A stretch of 64,000 bases of DNA from Shewanella dokdonensis (GCF_018394335.1 NZ_CP074572.1:806001-870000), one strand, 5' to 3'. Counted from the stretch's first letter, positions 18,195 through 27,657 are shown. The notes: generated by a model not told the origin, from the sequence alone. Translations and numbers: made by a program.

Positions 18195-19109
18195 ATGGAA
18201 TTACGCCACATTCGCTACTTTCTGGCGATTGCCGAAGAGAAAAACTTCACCCGGGCAGCATTAAAGCTGAATATTGCCCAGCCGCCGCTGAGCCAGCAGA
18301 TCAAAGATCTGGAATATGAACTGGGCACCCCGTTATTTCATCGCACACCGCATGGTGCCGAATTAACCGATGCGGGCACGGCATTTCTCGCGGCGGTAAA
18401 ATCCTTGCCGCAACAGATACGCCAGGCAAAAGAGGCCGCCCAGAAAGCCGCCAAAGGCGAAACCGGAAAACTGCGTTTGGGGGTTACTGGCACCGCCGCA
18501 CTACACCCGGCAATCCCGGCGGTTATCCGGCAATTTCGTCGCCGTTATCCCGAAGTAGAGCTGACCATTGAAGAAGCCAATTCGCTGGCATTGGCCCAAG
18601 GGATGTTGACCGATCGGCTGGATGCGGCGATTCTGCGGCCGTCAGACCCAGATCCCAAGACTCTGACCATAGAGCATTTTCTGACCGAACAACTGGTCAT
18701 TGCCCTGCCCTCAGCGCACCCATTAGCCCGCGACACCAGTGCCATCAATATGCTGGCATTGCAACAAGAGCCGTTTATCATGACGCCGCGTTCACTGGCC
18801 GTCAGCCTGCATGATGCCGTGGTTGCCGTATGCCACGCCGCCGGATTTGAACCCATAGAAGGCCAACCCGCACCGCAAATTGCGTCAATATTGTCGATGG
18901 TTTCTGCTGAACTGGGGATCTCGCTGGTGCCGGAGTCGATGCGCCAGCTAAGTGTTAAAGGCGTGGTATTTCGCACCATTGCTGATACCGCATCTCAAGT
19001 GGAACTGGCGGTTGCCTATCCAAGTCGGCATCCATCGCAGCCAGCCCTTAATTTTGCGGCGGTGGTCAGGCAGCAGAAATCTGCCAGAGAAGCTTTGCTG
19101 GCGGAATAA
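18195..19109 (+). CDS. LysR-family transcriptional regulator (YnfL-like)
   Basis: 304 residues. The N-terminal HTH (MELRHIRYFLAIAEEKNFTR) is of the CatR/BenM/YnfL subgroup, followed by a linker helix and a periplasmic-binding-protein-like effector domain. It is divergent from the MFS transporter gene and presumably its activator or repressor. The ligand is unknown, often an aromatic or organic acid in this subgroup. Confidence 0.88.
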   Translation: MELRHIRYFLAIAEEKNFTRAALKLNIAQPPLSQQIKDLEYELGTPLFHRTPHGAELTDAGTAFLAAVKSLPQQIRQAKEAAQKAAKGETGKLRLGVTGTAALHPAIPAVIRQFRRRYPEVELTIEEANSLALAQGMLTDRLDAAILRPSDPDPKTLTIEHFLTEQLVIALPSAHPLARDTSAINMLALQQEPFIMTPRSLAVSLHDAVVAVCHAAGFEPIEGQPAPQIASILSMVSAELGISLVPESMRQLSVKGVVFRTIADTASQVELAVAYPSRHPSQPALNFAAVVRQQKSAREALLAE

Positions 19110-19209
19110 ATGCAGCGCAACAACACATCTGACTTTTTCTATGCGGGGATTTTCGCCTAAGCTGGATCTCCAGAACAGGAATTTTCTACCCGCTTGAAGG
19201 AGTCATGCC

Positions 19210-20121
19210 ATGCCGATTCAGACGAAAACCACGCAACGCTCATCCTCACAAGAAATCCCGCAAGCCGCCTTTGACTGGTACGATGAATATGCGCACGGCA
19301 TGATCGACCGACGTGAATTTATGCAACGTCTGACCGGGTTGACGGTATTGGGATTCAGCCTGACAACTCTGACGACCGCACTTTTGCCTGATTATGCCTT
19401 AGCGGAGCAGGTCAGTTTCAATGATCCGGCTATTAAGGCGAGTTATCAGATATTTGATTCAGCCAAAGGCCACGGTAAAGGCCGCGGATATTTAGTCATG
19501 CCGCATGAACCTAGCACAGATTTGCCCGTGGTCTTGGTCGTCCATGAGAATCGTGGGTTAAACCCCTATATTGAAGATGTGGCCAGACGCCTAGCTAAGA
19601 GTGGTTTTATCGCGTTTGCCCCGGATGCCTTATACCCGTTAGGCGGCTACCCGGGGAATGATGATGACGGCCGAGCGATGCAGGCGAGTATGGATCGGCA
19701 CAAAATTGAGCAGGATTTTATTGCCGCCGCCCATTATCTCAAAACGCTTCCCGCCAGTAACGGTAAGTTGGGTGCCGTGGGTTTCTGTTTCGGCGGTTAT
19801 ATTGTCAATATGCTGGCAGCCACCATTGCCGATGACCTCGCCGCCGCGGTACCTTTTTATGGCACACCTGCGGCTGAAGAACTGCAATTACAAGTAAAAG
19901 GCCCGTTAATGTTGCACTTTGCTGAACTGGACAGCCGGGTCAATGCCAGTTGGCCTGGTTATGAAAAAGTCCTTGCGGCCAACAAAGTGACGTATCAGGC
20001 CTACCTGTATCCCAACGTGAACCACGGTTTCCACAATGACTCCACCGCCCGTTACAATGAGGCCATGGCGGAACTGGCCTGGAACCGCACGTTGCAGTTT
20101 TTTAATCTGCACCTGAAATAG
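19210..20121 (+). CDS. Dienelactone hydrolase family protein, Tat-like signal (YghX-like)
   Basis: 303 residues. Residues about 32-65 hold an RREFMQRLTG motif followed by a hydrophobic stretch ending DYALA, resembling a Tat signal with a long n-region. The alpha/beta-hydrolase domain has Glu in VHENRGLNP, nucleophile Cys in GFCFGG, Asp in ELDSRVNA and His in NVNHGFHND, the dienelactone-hydrolase Cys-Asp-His triad. It probably hydrolyses an ester or lactone in the periplasm; the substrate is unknown. A good Shine-Dalgarno (GAAGGAG) precedes the start. Confidence 0.82.
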   Translation: MPIQTKTTQRSSSQEIPQAAFDWYDEYAHGMIDRREFMQRLTGLTVLGFSLTTLTTALLPDYALAEQVSFNDPAIKASYQIFDSAKGHGKGRGYLVMPHEPSTDLPVVLVVHENRGLNPYIEDVARRLAKSGFIAFAPDALYPLGGYPGNDDDGRAMQASMDRHKIEQDFIAAAHYLKTLPASNGKLGAVGFCFGGYIVNMLAATIADDLAAAVPFYGTPAAEELQLQVKGPLMLHFAELDSRVNASWPGYEKVLAANKVTYQAYLYPNVNHGFHNDSTARYNEAMAELAWNRTLQFFNLHLK

Positions 20122-20478
20122 CCTTGGCGGTGATAACCAAAGCTACCACCACAAGATGCAACGCGTGCACATTCGCGTTGCTATAACAAACTTGGGCAAG
20201 CTAACATTGCCGGATGTCGTATATCTGCGACCGTCTGAGAAGATAGCTTTTTATTTCAATATGTTGATATTTTTTGAGGCATCAGCGGCCGTGACCACTA
20301 AGATGCTTATTTAGCCGCAGGAGTATCTCTTAAAGTGTTTGCATAACAATGGATTACCTAATACGGCAAGGTATTGCGCTACAAAATATACGGTATATAA
20401 ATTCTAAAAACCTCTGATATGATGTTGCCATTACGGCTATAACATCGCCTGCCCCACTTCACCACTAAAGGAATCCTG
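20122..20478. other. Gene-free region with a hairpin
   Basis: 357 bases without a credible ORF. An 8-bp perfect stem GCAACGCG/CGCGTTGC (20158-20181, 8-nt loop) could end the hydrolase transcript, although no T tract follows. The rest (20330-20460) is AT-rich and probably holds the promoter of the transporter gene. Confidence 0.4.
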
Positions 20479-21410
20479 ATGTTTGGGTTTATCACCAATA
20501 CGCTGTTACCAGTGCTTATTCTGTTGTTACTGGGATGGGTGTTCTTCCGCATAAAAATGCTCAATGAAGGGTTTATCGAAGCGGGTTCCAAGCTGGTATT
20601 TAATGTGGCGCTGCCGGCGTTATTATTTTTGTCTATCAGCCAGGCTGATTTTTCCCATGCCGCCAATTTCAAGCTTATCTTGACCGGCGCGATAGCAACT
20701 GTGGCCTTTTTCCTGTTATTGATGCTGTTCTGCCATTTCACTGTCTCACCACCCAATGTCAGAGGCGTGGTCACCCAAGGTGGTTTTCGCGCCAATATGG
20801 GGATTATCGGGCTTGCCTATTGTACCAATACCTATGGCAGTGACGGACTTGCGGCAGCCTCGGTATATCTGGGATGTATTACCATTCTGTTTAATGTGCT
20901 GTCGGTGTTCGTCCTGAATTTCTATCTGGACGGTAAGCGTTCCGTACTGCAACACATTAAAGGCATTATCACGAATCCGCTGATTATCGGTATTCTGCTG
21001 GCATTACCTATCTCCTACTGGCAAATCCAGCTACCGGAAGTGCGGCTTCGAACCGGTAAGTATTTTTCGCAGTTGACGCTGCCGTTAGCGCTTATTTGTA
21101 CTGGAGCCTCACTGCAATTTCGTTCTTTCAGTGCCGACTGGTTCAACATAGGTATCAGTACCCTGTGTAAGTGCCTGCTGTATCCTGGCTTTATGGTGTT
21201 ATCAGCCTATTTGATGGGATTTAGGGGGATGAATCTAGGCATAGTGCTGTTGCTGTCTATCGCGCCTACCGCGGCGGCAAGTTACGTGATGGTACGCTAT
21301 CTGGGGGCGATCATCGGCTCGCAGCCAGTATCATTGCCATGACCACGCTGGTATCACTGCCAGTAACCGCAGCGGCGTTTGGCACACTAGCCTATCTTGG
21401 GGTTATCTGA
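20479..21410 (+). pseudogene. AEC (auxin efflux carrier/malonate-type) family transporter, frame broken near the 3' end
   Basis: A membrane protein of about 310 residues and 10 helices, of the AEC family (MFGFITNTLLPVLILLLLGWVFFR, FNVALPALLFLSISQ, LGVRGMNLG-like). The frame as written ends early after SYVMVRYLGAIIGSQP. One more G in the five-G run at 21303-21307 continues it as GGDHRLAASIIAMTTLVSLPVTAAAFG to a natural stop at 21410, giving the usual family C-terminus. It probably exports or takes up small organic acids. Likely a sequencing indel. Confidence 0.78.
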
Positions 21411-21475
21411 CACCAGAGCAACATGACGAGAGCCCCCAGTAGATTGCCCTTATGCTGACACTCTGACTACACTTA

Positions 21476-21489
21476 TTGATGTAGATCAA
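21476..21489. promoter_or_regulatory. FNR/EtrA box upstream of the Yip1-family gene
   Basis: TTGATGTAGATCAA is a perfect match to the FNR consensus TTGAT-N4-ATCAA and lies 51-64 bp upstream of the start codon at 21540, the usual place for an activating site. It suggests anaerobic induction. Confidence 0.75.
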
Positions 21490-21539
21490 TTTTTAAGCAA
21501 CAGCTATGGTCTGTTGCTCAAAAAACTGAGAGGTCTGTT

Positions 21540-22151
21540 ATGAGTAATCATGTATGGGGACTCATGCTGCATCCCGAGCACGAATGGCACAACATCAACG
21601 CCGAGCACGAAACGGTTGGCCACATGTATGCACACCATACCTTGTGGATGGCCGCAATTCCGGTGTTAAGTTCATTTATTGGCACGACCCAGTTCGGTTG
21701 GACTTATGGTGGTGACGAATCCTTTAAAGTATCCATGTTAAACGGCATAGCCTTAGGTATTGCCTTCTATGCACTGATACTGCTGGCGGTAAGTGTTGTC
21801 GGCAGCCTGCTGCACTGGTTGGCACGCAATATCCCGAATCGACCCAGCCGTAAAGAATGCACTATTTTTGCAGGCTATGTAGGAACGCCGATGTTTCTCA
21901 GCGGCATATTCGCCATCTACCCGGTATTCTGGTTATGTCTGCTGGCATTAATTGTCGGAGTGCTTTACACCGCATACCTGTTATATACCGGAACGCCTAG
22001 CTTTTTGGGGATCAGCCATAAGCAGGGATTTATCCTGTCCGGCGTTACTCTGGGCGTGGGAGTGCTGGTACTGGAAGTGCTGTTGGCGGTGGTGGTGCTG
22101 CTGTGGAGCATGGGGTCAGAAAACAGCGTTATCTGGCATTTCTTCCGCTAG
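21540..22151 (+). CDS. Yip1-family inner membrane protein (YohC-like)
   Basis: 203 residues with about five membrane helices and a His-rich N-terminus (VWGLMLHPEHEWHNINAEHE, HMYAHHTLWMAAIPV), typical of bacterial Yip1/YohC proteins. The function in bacteria is unknown. A perfect FNR-type box lies 51-64 bp upstream and a strong terminator follows, so it is an anaerobically controlled single gene. Confidence 0.82.
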   Translation: MSNHVWGLMLHPEHEWHNINAEHETVGHMYAHHTLWMAAIPVLSSFIGTTQFGWTYGGDESFKVSMLNGIALGIAFYALILLAVSVVGSLLHWLARNIPNRPSRKECTIFAGYVGTPMFLSGIFAIYPVFWLCLLALIVGVLYTAYLLYTGTPSFLGISHKQGFILSGVTLGVGVLVLEVLLAVVVLLWSMGSENSVIWHFFR

Positions 22152-22183
22152 CAGTCTTAGCAAAAATATGGCGTCAGAAACAA

Positions 22184-22211
22184 CCAAGGGACAACGTTTG
22201 TTGTCCCTTGG
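22184..22211 (+). terminator. Terminator of the Yip1-family gene
   Basis: Perfect 12-bp stem CCAAGGGACAAC/GTTGTCCCTTGG with a GTTT loop, followed by CTATTTTAC. Only a modest T tract. Confidence 0.75.
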
Positions 22212-22281
22212 CTATTTTACATGAATCTTATTTGCCCCAACTTATACCCAAACTATGCGTAAAATGCGCATAACCGCGGCC

Positions 22282-22941
22282 TTAATTTTTCCCCGCTTGC
22301 GTCAACAAATAATCCACTAGCGCGGCAAAATAGCTTTCAGGATCTTTGGCATGAGTGATGGAAGTAAGGTTGATCATATACTTCCCACCTACCAGAAATG
22401 CGGGCACACCTTTGATGCCAAGGCTGTCTTGATCTTTAAAGGCTAGCGATAGTTTGTCCAGCGTGGCATCGCTATCCATCGCTTTATAAAATTTGTCTGC
22501 ATCAATATGATGCTCAACCAAGAAGGGTTTGAGATCTGCTTTATCCGGAAAACGCCGCTCAGATGCCGCAAAATCATGATAAAACGCCATGATTTTATAG
22601 ATTAATTTGCTGTTACCACTCTGTTCTAAGGCATAGAACACATGTGCATCAAACACCCAGCGATCGCGCCCAATGGCAGGGCGGCGCACAAATGTTACTT
22701 TAGGCTTAGCCTGTTCATATTTTTCCACAAGGGGATTCATCGCCTGACAATGCGGGCACCCCAGCCACAAGTATTCAATAACATACGGAGCCTTCACGCC
22801 TGGTGCTTTGACGGCTGGATTTACGGTGATGTAATCCTGCCCTTCTTTAAACTGCTGAGTTGCGGCACTAGCGCCCACCACAAAACTCATTCCCGCCAGT
22901 AACACACTGGCCAACAGCCACAAACGACGTTTCATTACCAC
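22282..22941 (-). CDS. Thiol:disulfide interchange protein DsbA/DsbL-like
   Basis: 219 residues with signal peptide (MKRRLWLLASVLLAGMSFVVGASA; ATG at 22935 or 22941). The mature part is a DsbA-type thioredoxin fold with an alpha-helical insert, active site CPHC (in LWLGCPHCQAMNP) and the cis-Pro in KGVPAFLVGG. It oxidises cysteine pairs in periplasmic proteins and is re-oxidised by a DsbB-like partner not seen here. The gene is alone; the next gene upstream is a small lipoprotein in the same direction. Confidence 0.85.
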   Translation of the reverse strand: MVMKRRLWLLASVLLAGMSFVVGASAATQQFKEGQDYITVNPAVKAPGVKAPYVIEYLWLGCPHCQAMNPLVEKYEQAKPKVTFVRRPAIGRDRWVFDAHVFYALEQSGNSKLIYKIMAFYHDFAASERRFPDKADLKPFLVEHHIDADKFYKAMDSDATLDKLSLAFKDQDSLGIKGVPAFLVGGKYMINLTSITHAKDPESYFAALVDYLLTQAGKN

Positions 22942-23068
22942 GTTATTCCCTGCAAAATATCTGTCATCTAATGTCTGAAATAGTGCCTAAAGATGTCTCG
23001 CAATACCAGCAACAAACACCGTTAAAACATTAACTTCTGTTAACTGTGTCCAACATCACCGCAGCAAA

Positions 23069-23284
23069 TTACGATTTACCTGCGTCTTTGCTGTTGTTTA
23101 ACGGATGCTCCGTTTTCGGAATATCGGATACCTTGATATCGCCATCTTTCGTCTTGCCGTTAACCACCACGGCCGTGCCATGGGGCGAGACTTGTGCACC
23201 GACATGCGTGCCATGCCAACTGCAACCGCTAACCATAATGCAGCCAATCACAACGAGCAGAAATTTCATCTTGATGGCCCTCAC
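23069..23284 (-). CDS. Small lipoprotein
   Basis: 71 residues as called (or 66 from the internal ATG at 23269). MKFLLVVIGCIMVSGCSWHG is a lipoprotein signal with lipobox VSGC, and the mature part is about 50 polar residues (THVGAQVSPHGTAVVVNGKTKDGDIKVSD). No recognised domain. It would be lipid-anchored in the envelope; the function is unknown. Confidence 0.68.
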   Translation of the reverse strand: MRAIKMKFLLVVIGCIMVSGCSWHGTHVGAQVSPHGTAVVVNGKTKDGDIKVSDIPKTEHPLNNSKDAGKS

Positions 23285-23597
23285 ACTGTCTATAAATTGG
23301 ATTAAGCAATTGTTATAAAAAGATTATTAATCTACAACAACACCGGCTAAACGCCACAATGTAAGCCATGACCTCGGTATACTTCCGCATCGTCATCACG
23401 CAAAATGCCGACTTGCTGACGCCAGCTCCCACATTATCTTAGCCGCGGATATTTATCATCCGTATAGCGTTATTAACTGAATATATGGCGGTTGAATGCT
23501 CACAATTTTTATGACATTGGCAGATAAAAAGTGTATTACTGTCAAAGCATTATCAATAGTTATTCATCAAAAATGAGTGTGTAAACAGGATCCAGCG
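23285..23597. other. Gene-free divergent intergenic region
   Basis: 313 bases between the lipoprotein and the iron-containing alcohol dehydrogenase. It is AT-rich at 23520-23580, where the dehydrogenase promoter probably lies. I see no ORF or conserved site. Confidence 0.4.
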
Positions 23598-24716
23598 ATG
23601 TCAAACCAGACCATTTACCTCCCCAACTATACCGTTGGCGCAGATGCCTACGACAAAATTGCTTATATCACGGCGCCCTATGGCAAAAAGGCCGTAGTGG
23701 TTGGTGGCGAAATTGCCATGTCTAAAACGCAGCAGGCACTTAGCGACAGTGTCGAAAACACGGCAATCACACTGTTAGGCTTTCTCTGGTATGGTGGCAA
23801 TGCCACCCTGGAAAATGTCCAGCGTCTACAAGCAGAGCCACTGGTGCAGCAGGCAGATATGCTGTTTGCCGTTGGTGGTGGACGCGCTTGTGATACGGTA
23901 AAAGTTCTGGGAGCCTTGCTCGATAAACCCGTGTTTACCTTTCCAACATTGGCGTCAAATTGTGCCGCTTGTACCTCGTTAAGCGTTATGTACCATGAGG
24001 ATGGTTCGTTCAAGGATTACGCCTATCAAAATCATCCACCACTACATACCTTTATCAATACCCAGATTATTGCTGAATCACCAGTATCGCTGTTTTGGGC
24101 CGGCATTGGCGATGCCTTAAGCAAAGAATATGAAGTAGCATATTGCTGTCGCGACAAGCAACTGTCACACCTGTCGCAGTTGGGTTTAGGCATTGCTAAA
24201 ACCTGCACCGCACCATTGCTGACTTATGGTAAACAGGCACTGGAAGACTGCCGCAATCATCGGGTTTCAGCGGCGCTGGAAGAGGTGGTACTGGATATCA
24301 TCATGCTCACAGGTATCGTGTCCAACTGTACAGTGCATATCAGCGATCACATCGCCCCGGCGGATCAGTATTACTACAACAGTTCACTGGCGCATTGTGT
24401 GTATTACGGCAGTTCTTTGATCCCGGCTTGTGAGTCGCATTTACACGGTGAAATTGTCGCTTTCGGTGTGCTGTGCTTGCTGAAATATGATGCTAATGAC
24501 GCAGAATTTAACCGTATTTTGGCCTTTAACCAGGCGTTGGGACTGCCTATCACGATGGCGGATATCGGGTTGACCGTGGATGATTTGCCGATTGTTGCTG
24601 AAAAAGCCGCCTCGGTGATTGAATGGCGCTATGCCCCTGGTACGCCGACCAAAGCACAATTTATTGAAGCAATTATTGAAACAGACCGCATAGGTCGTTC
24701 GTTAAAGTCATCATGA
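23598..24716 (+). CDS. Iron-containing alcohol dehydrogenase (GldA/HcxA-like)
   Basis: 372 residues from ATG 23598 (MSNQTIYLPNYTVGADAYD). The NAD(P)-binding half has GGGRACDTVK and the FTFPTLASNCAACTSLSV motif. The metal-binding half has the Asp in GIGDALSKEYE and two His residues in ACESHLHGEIVAFG, as expected for group III metal-dependent dehydrogenases. It is close to the E. coli YbdH (HcxA)/glycerol dehydrogenase branch, which reduces 2-oxo acids or dihydroxyacetone. The exact substrate cannot be read from sequence. An in-frame GTG 21 bases earlier is a less likely start. Confidence 0.82.
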   Translation: MSNQTIYLPNYTVGADAYDKIAYITAPYGKKAVVVGGEIAMSKTQQALSDSVENTAITLLGFLWYGGNATLENVQRLQAEPLVQQADMLFAVGGGRACDTVKVLGALLDKPVFTFPTLASNCAACTSLSVMYHEDGSFKDYAYQNHPPLHTFINTQIIAESPVSLFWAGIGDALSKEYEVAYCCRDKQLSHLSQLGLGIAKTCTAPLLTYGKQALEDCRNHRVSAALEEVVLDIIMLTGIVSNCTVHISDHIAPADQYYYNSSLAHCVYYGSSLIPACESHLHGEIVAFGVLCLLKYDANDAEFNRILAFNQALGLPITMADIGLTVDDLPIVAEKAASVIEWRYAPGTPTKAQFIEAIIETDRIGRSLKSS

Positions 24717-24755
24717 CTGGCGCTGTGTGACCAACAACCATGTTTGGTATGCGGC

Positions 24756-24780
24756 AAAAAGGGGACAGCAAGCTGTCCCC
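24756..24780 (-). terminator. Terminator of hydN-fdhF(Sec) operon
   Basis: Stem GGGGACAGC/GCTGTCCCC, followed on the minus strand by five T's. It lies 64 bases after the fdhF stop and also separates it from the convergent dehydrogenase. Confidence 0.8.
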
Positions 24781-24843
24781 GAAAATTAACTGTGAGTATT
24801 AACGTGTTAACGCATTTCAAACAACAGGTTGTGGCAATTACAA

Positions 24844-27020
24844 CTACAACGCCACGGTTGCCGGTTTGGCATCTTCTACCGCACTGCGCAGACGCGCCTT
24901 CAGATCCTGATAGATCTGCTCCGCATGGCTTTCTGCCCAGTTCTGATCGTCAATCGATTTCAGGGTTACCGCACAGTACTTGGTCTCGGGCGTATTAGTG
25001 ACCGGATCCATATTTTCCTGCGTTAGTTCGTTACAGGCACCGACCCACCATTGGTAAGTCATGTACACTGCTCCGCGATTGACGCGTTCGTTAAAGTTGG
25101 CGCGGGTAATCACTTTTCCGCGACGGGATTCAACCCACACCAGCGCCTGATCCTCAATGCCCAGTTGCCGTGCATTATCCGGGTGGATCTGCACAAACCC
25201 GGGTTCATCAGCCAAGGCTTTCAGCGCCGCACAGTTACCCGTCATCGAGCGACAAGAGTAATGGCCCACTTCACGAACGGTACTCAGTACCAGCGGGTAA
25301 TCCGGCGTTGTCAGCTCACCCGGTTTACGCCACTGATGAGTCAGCAGTTGCCCCTTTCCTGAAGCAACGGCGGTGAACTTCAAATCTGTGTAGAGGATTG
25401 GCGTCCCCGGATGTTCCAGCGTTGGACATGGCCACTGGATATGCCCCAGTTCGCCCATCTTCTCGTAGGTAACACCATAGTAAATCGGACACAGTTCTCT
25501 GAGTTCATCCCAAATCTGCTGATCATTATCATAGTGCATTGGGTAACCCATCTCAGTAGCAATTAACGAGATGATTTCCCAGTCACGTTTAACGTTGTAC
25601 TTAGGTTCCACCGCCTTATAGAAACGTTGGAAACCACGGTCACAGCAGGTATAAACACCACTGTGTTCCCCCAGGAAGTCGCTGGCAAAATCACATCTGC
25701 CATTTCGGCGGTCTTGGTCATAAAGATGTCCTGCACCACCAGTAAATCCAGCGCTTCTAAGCCCTTGCGAACCGAACTGCTATCCGCTTCTGTCTGCATG
25801 GGGTCTTCGCCCATGATGTAATAGGCTTTGACTTTGCCTTCCATTGCCAGATGCGGTACCAGTGACAAACGCACTCCCGGCTGTGGATCCATCTGCGCCG
25901 GGTCAATACCCCAAGCGTTGGCGAATTTCTCGCGGATAGCCGGATCAGCCACTGACTGGTAGCCTGGGAACAGATCGGGCAGCACGCCCATATCACAAGC
26001 GCCCTGGACATTGTTTTGTCCACGTACTGGCGCGACACCCGCACCTGCTCGGCCAAGATTGCCAGTGAGCAAGGCCAACGCCGCCAAGCTCTTAACAGTT
26101 TCGGTGCCCTGACCGTACTGCGTGACCCCCATGCCCCACATGATCACTGCGGATTCTGCCCCAGCGTAGGTACGCATGGCTTGGCGGATCTGCAAAGCGG
26201 GGACGCCGGTGGCTGTTTCTACCGCTTCTGGCGCATAGTCTTTCACCACATTCCACAGGCCGTCGAAGCCTTCGGTGTACTTGGCAACAAATTCTCTGTC
26301 GTACAGTTCTTCTTCAATCAGGGTGTAAATAAAGGCGTTGATCAATGCCATGTTGCTGCCGTTATGCAGTTGCAAGAACTGGTCAGCAATACGTGCGGTT
26401 TCAATCTTACGTGGGTCGCACACCACGATTTTGGCCCCTTTCTGATGCGCTTTAACAAGACGCCGAGCCACTATCGGATGGGAATCCGCACCGTTATAAC
26501 CAAACACAAACAGGCATTTTGAATTTTCAATATCGTCCAACGAGACGCTCATAGCGCCGTTGCCCAAAGTAGCGCGCAGACCTGCGACGGATGGGCCGTG
26601 TCAGACTCGAGCGCAACAATCGACGTTATTAGTGCCGATCACTGCGCGAGCAAATTTTTGCATCACATAGTTGGTTTCGTTACCTGTGCCACGGGAAGAA
26701 CCTGTGGTCATGATGGAACGCGGACCAAACTTGTCTTTGATTGCTGACAAACGGTGAGCGACGAATTTAATCGCTTCATCCCAGGACACAGTTTCAAACG
26801 GCGCCCCTTTACTGCGACGGATCATCGGCTCACGCAAACGTGGTGTCAGCAGTTTGGTGTCATTGAGGAAGTCCCAGCCATAATAGCCTTTGAGGCACAA
26901 TTCCCCTTGGTTGGTGTAGCCATTTGCGGCTTCGGCGCGGATAATCTTGCCGTTATCCACCACCAGATTCATCTTGCATCCCGCTCCGCAATACGGGCAT
27001 ACAACGGTTGCTTTTTCCAT
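24844..27020 (-). pseudogene. fdhF: Selenocysteine-containing formate dehydrogenase H alpha subunit; UGA read as Sec, plus a frameshift as sequenced
   Basis: A full-length FdhF of about 725 residues. The frame from ATG 27020 (MEKATVVCPYCGAGCKMNL) reaches TGA at 26601-26603 in the context VDCCARV-U-HGPSVAG, exactly the selenocysteine site of E. coli FdhF, and continues in frame with LRATLGNGAMSVSL. The TGA is therefore a Sec codon and not a stop. A separate frame break lies at the C run 25668-25672 (TSWG|EHSGVYTCCDRG); one more base restores it. The N-terminal 4Fe-4S site, the molybdopterin domain and the C-terminal dinucleotide-binding domain are all present. It oxidises formate to CO2 for the Hyf hydrogenase encoded just upstream. 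In operon with hydN 20 bp away. Confidence 0.88.
26573..26603 (-). promoter_or_regulatory. Selenocysteine UGA with candidate SECIS hairpin
   Basis: Sec codon UGA at 26601-26603. Just after it the mRNA segment CGUCGCAGGUCUGCGCG (26573-26589) folds with a GCA/UGC stem around a GGUC loop, matching in place and loop the E. coli fdhF SECIS (GGUUGCAGGUCUGCACC). The position of the E. coli bulged U is a C here. The Cys paralogue does not keep this loop. Confidence 0.75.
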
Positions 27021-27040
27021 AGTTATCTACCTTTACCAGC

Positions 27041-27586
27041 TTAAGAGTAGAGCTGTGCCCCGGCATCCAGTGCGGCGCGGCGGCGTTTTTCGGCACTCAT
27101 GGCCTCAAGTTCATTGCGGTCAATACATTTGAGTGCTTTTGTCGGACAAACTTCGATACAAGCCGGCCCTTCTGGGCGGGTGTAACAAAGGTCACACTTG
27201 TTGGCCTGGGCTTTTTCAACCAAGACGTTAACGGCAGCGCCGGTATTGCGCACTATCGGATGCGTTACCACTTCCATTGCACCGTAAGGACAAGCCACTA
27301 CGCAGGTTTTACAACCGATACAGCGGTCTTGCAGTACATGCACAAAGCCGAGTTCACGTTGGATAGCATTATTGGGACAAACGTTAGCGCAAGGAGCATC
27401 TTCACACTGGCGGCAAGCCGTTGCGGTGCTGATATCGATCCCTTTGACCACGTGGATGCGGGGATTGAAGTTTACAGCACTGAGCCCTGTCACATCCCCG
27501 TTGGGGCGATGAGCAACAGCGCAGGCGACCTCACAGGTGCGGCAACCTATACACTTGTTGGCATCAGCGAGAATAAAACGATTCAT
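27041..27586 (-). CDS. hydN: HydN-type 4x[4Fe-4S] electron transfer protein
   Basis: 181 residues, nearly the same as the protein at 15968-16513, with four 4Fe-4S cysteine motifs (CIGCRTCEVAC, CRQCEDAPCANVCP, CIGCKTCVVACP, CDLC..PEGPACIEVCP). It should pass electrons from the Sec formate dehydrogenase to the Hyf complex. First gene of a two-gene operon. Its promoter region is squeezed between its start and the hycI stop, and carries the sigma54-like element and palindromes listed separately. Confidence 0.88.
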   Translation of the reverse strand: MNRFILADANKCIGCRTCEVACAVAHRPNGDVTGLSAVNFNPRIHVVKGIDISTATACRQCEDAPCANVCPNNAIQRELGFVHVLQDRCIGCKTCVVACPYGAMEVVTHPIVRNTGAAVNVLVEKAQANKCDLCYTRPEGPACIEVCPTKALKCIDRNELEAMSAEKRRRAALDAGAQLYS

Positions 27587-27657
27587 AAGACTCTCCGAGT
27601 TTCCACAGGCTTATGTTGCCTGCTATTACAAAGCACCTACACACTCATGGCTTTAAT

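Noticed and set aside
26601..27020. Truncated formate dehydrogenase ending at CCARV
   Set aside because: The stop is the selenocysteine UGA; the frame continues unchanged on the other side, so the gene is not truncated there.
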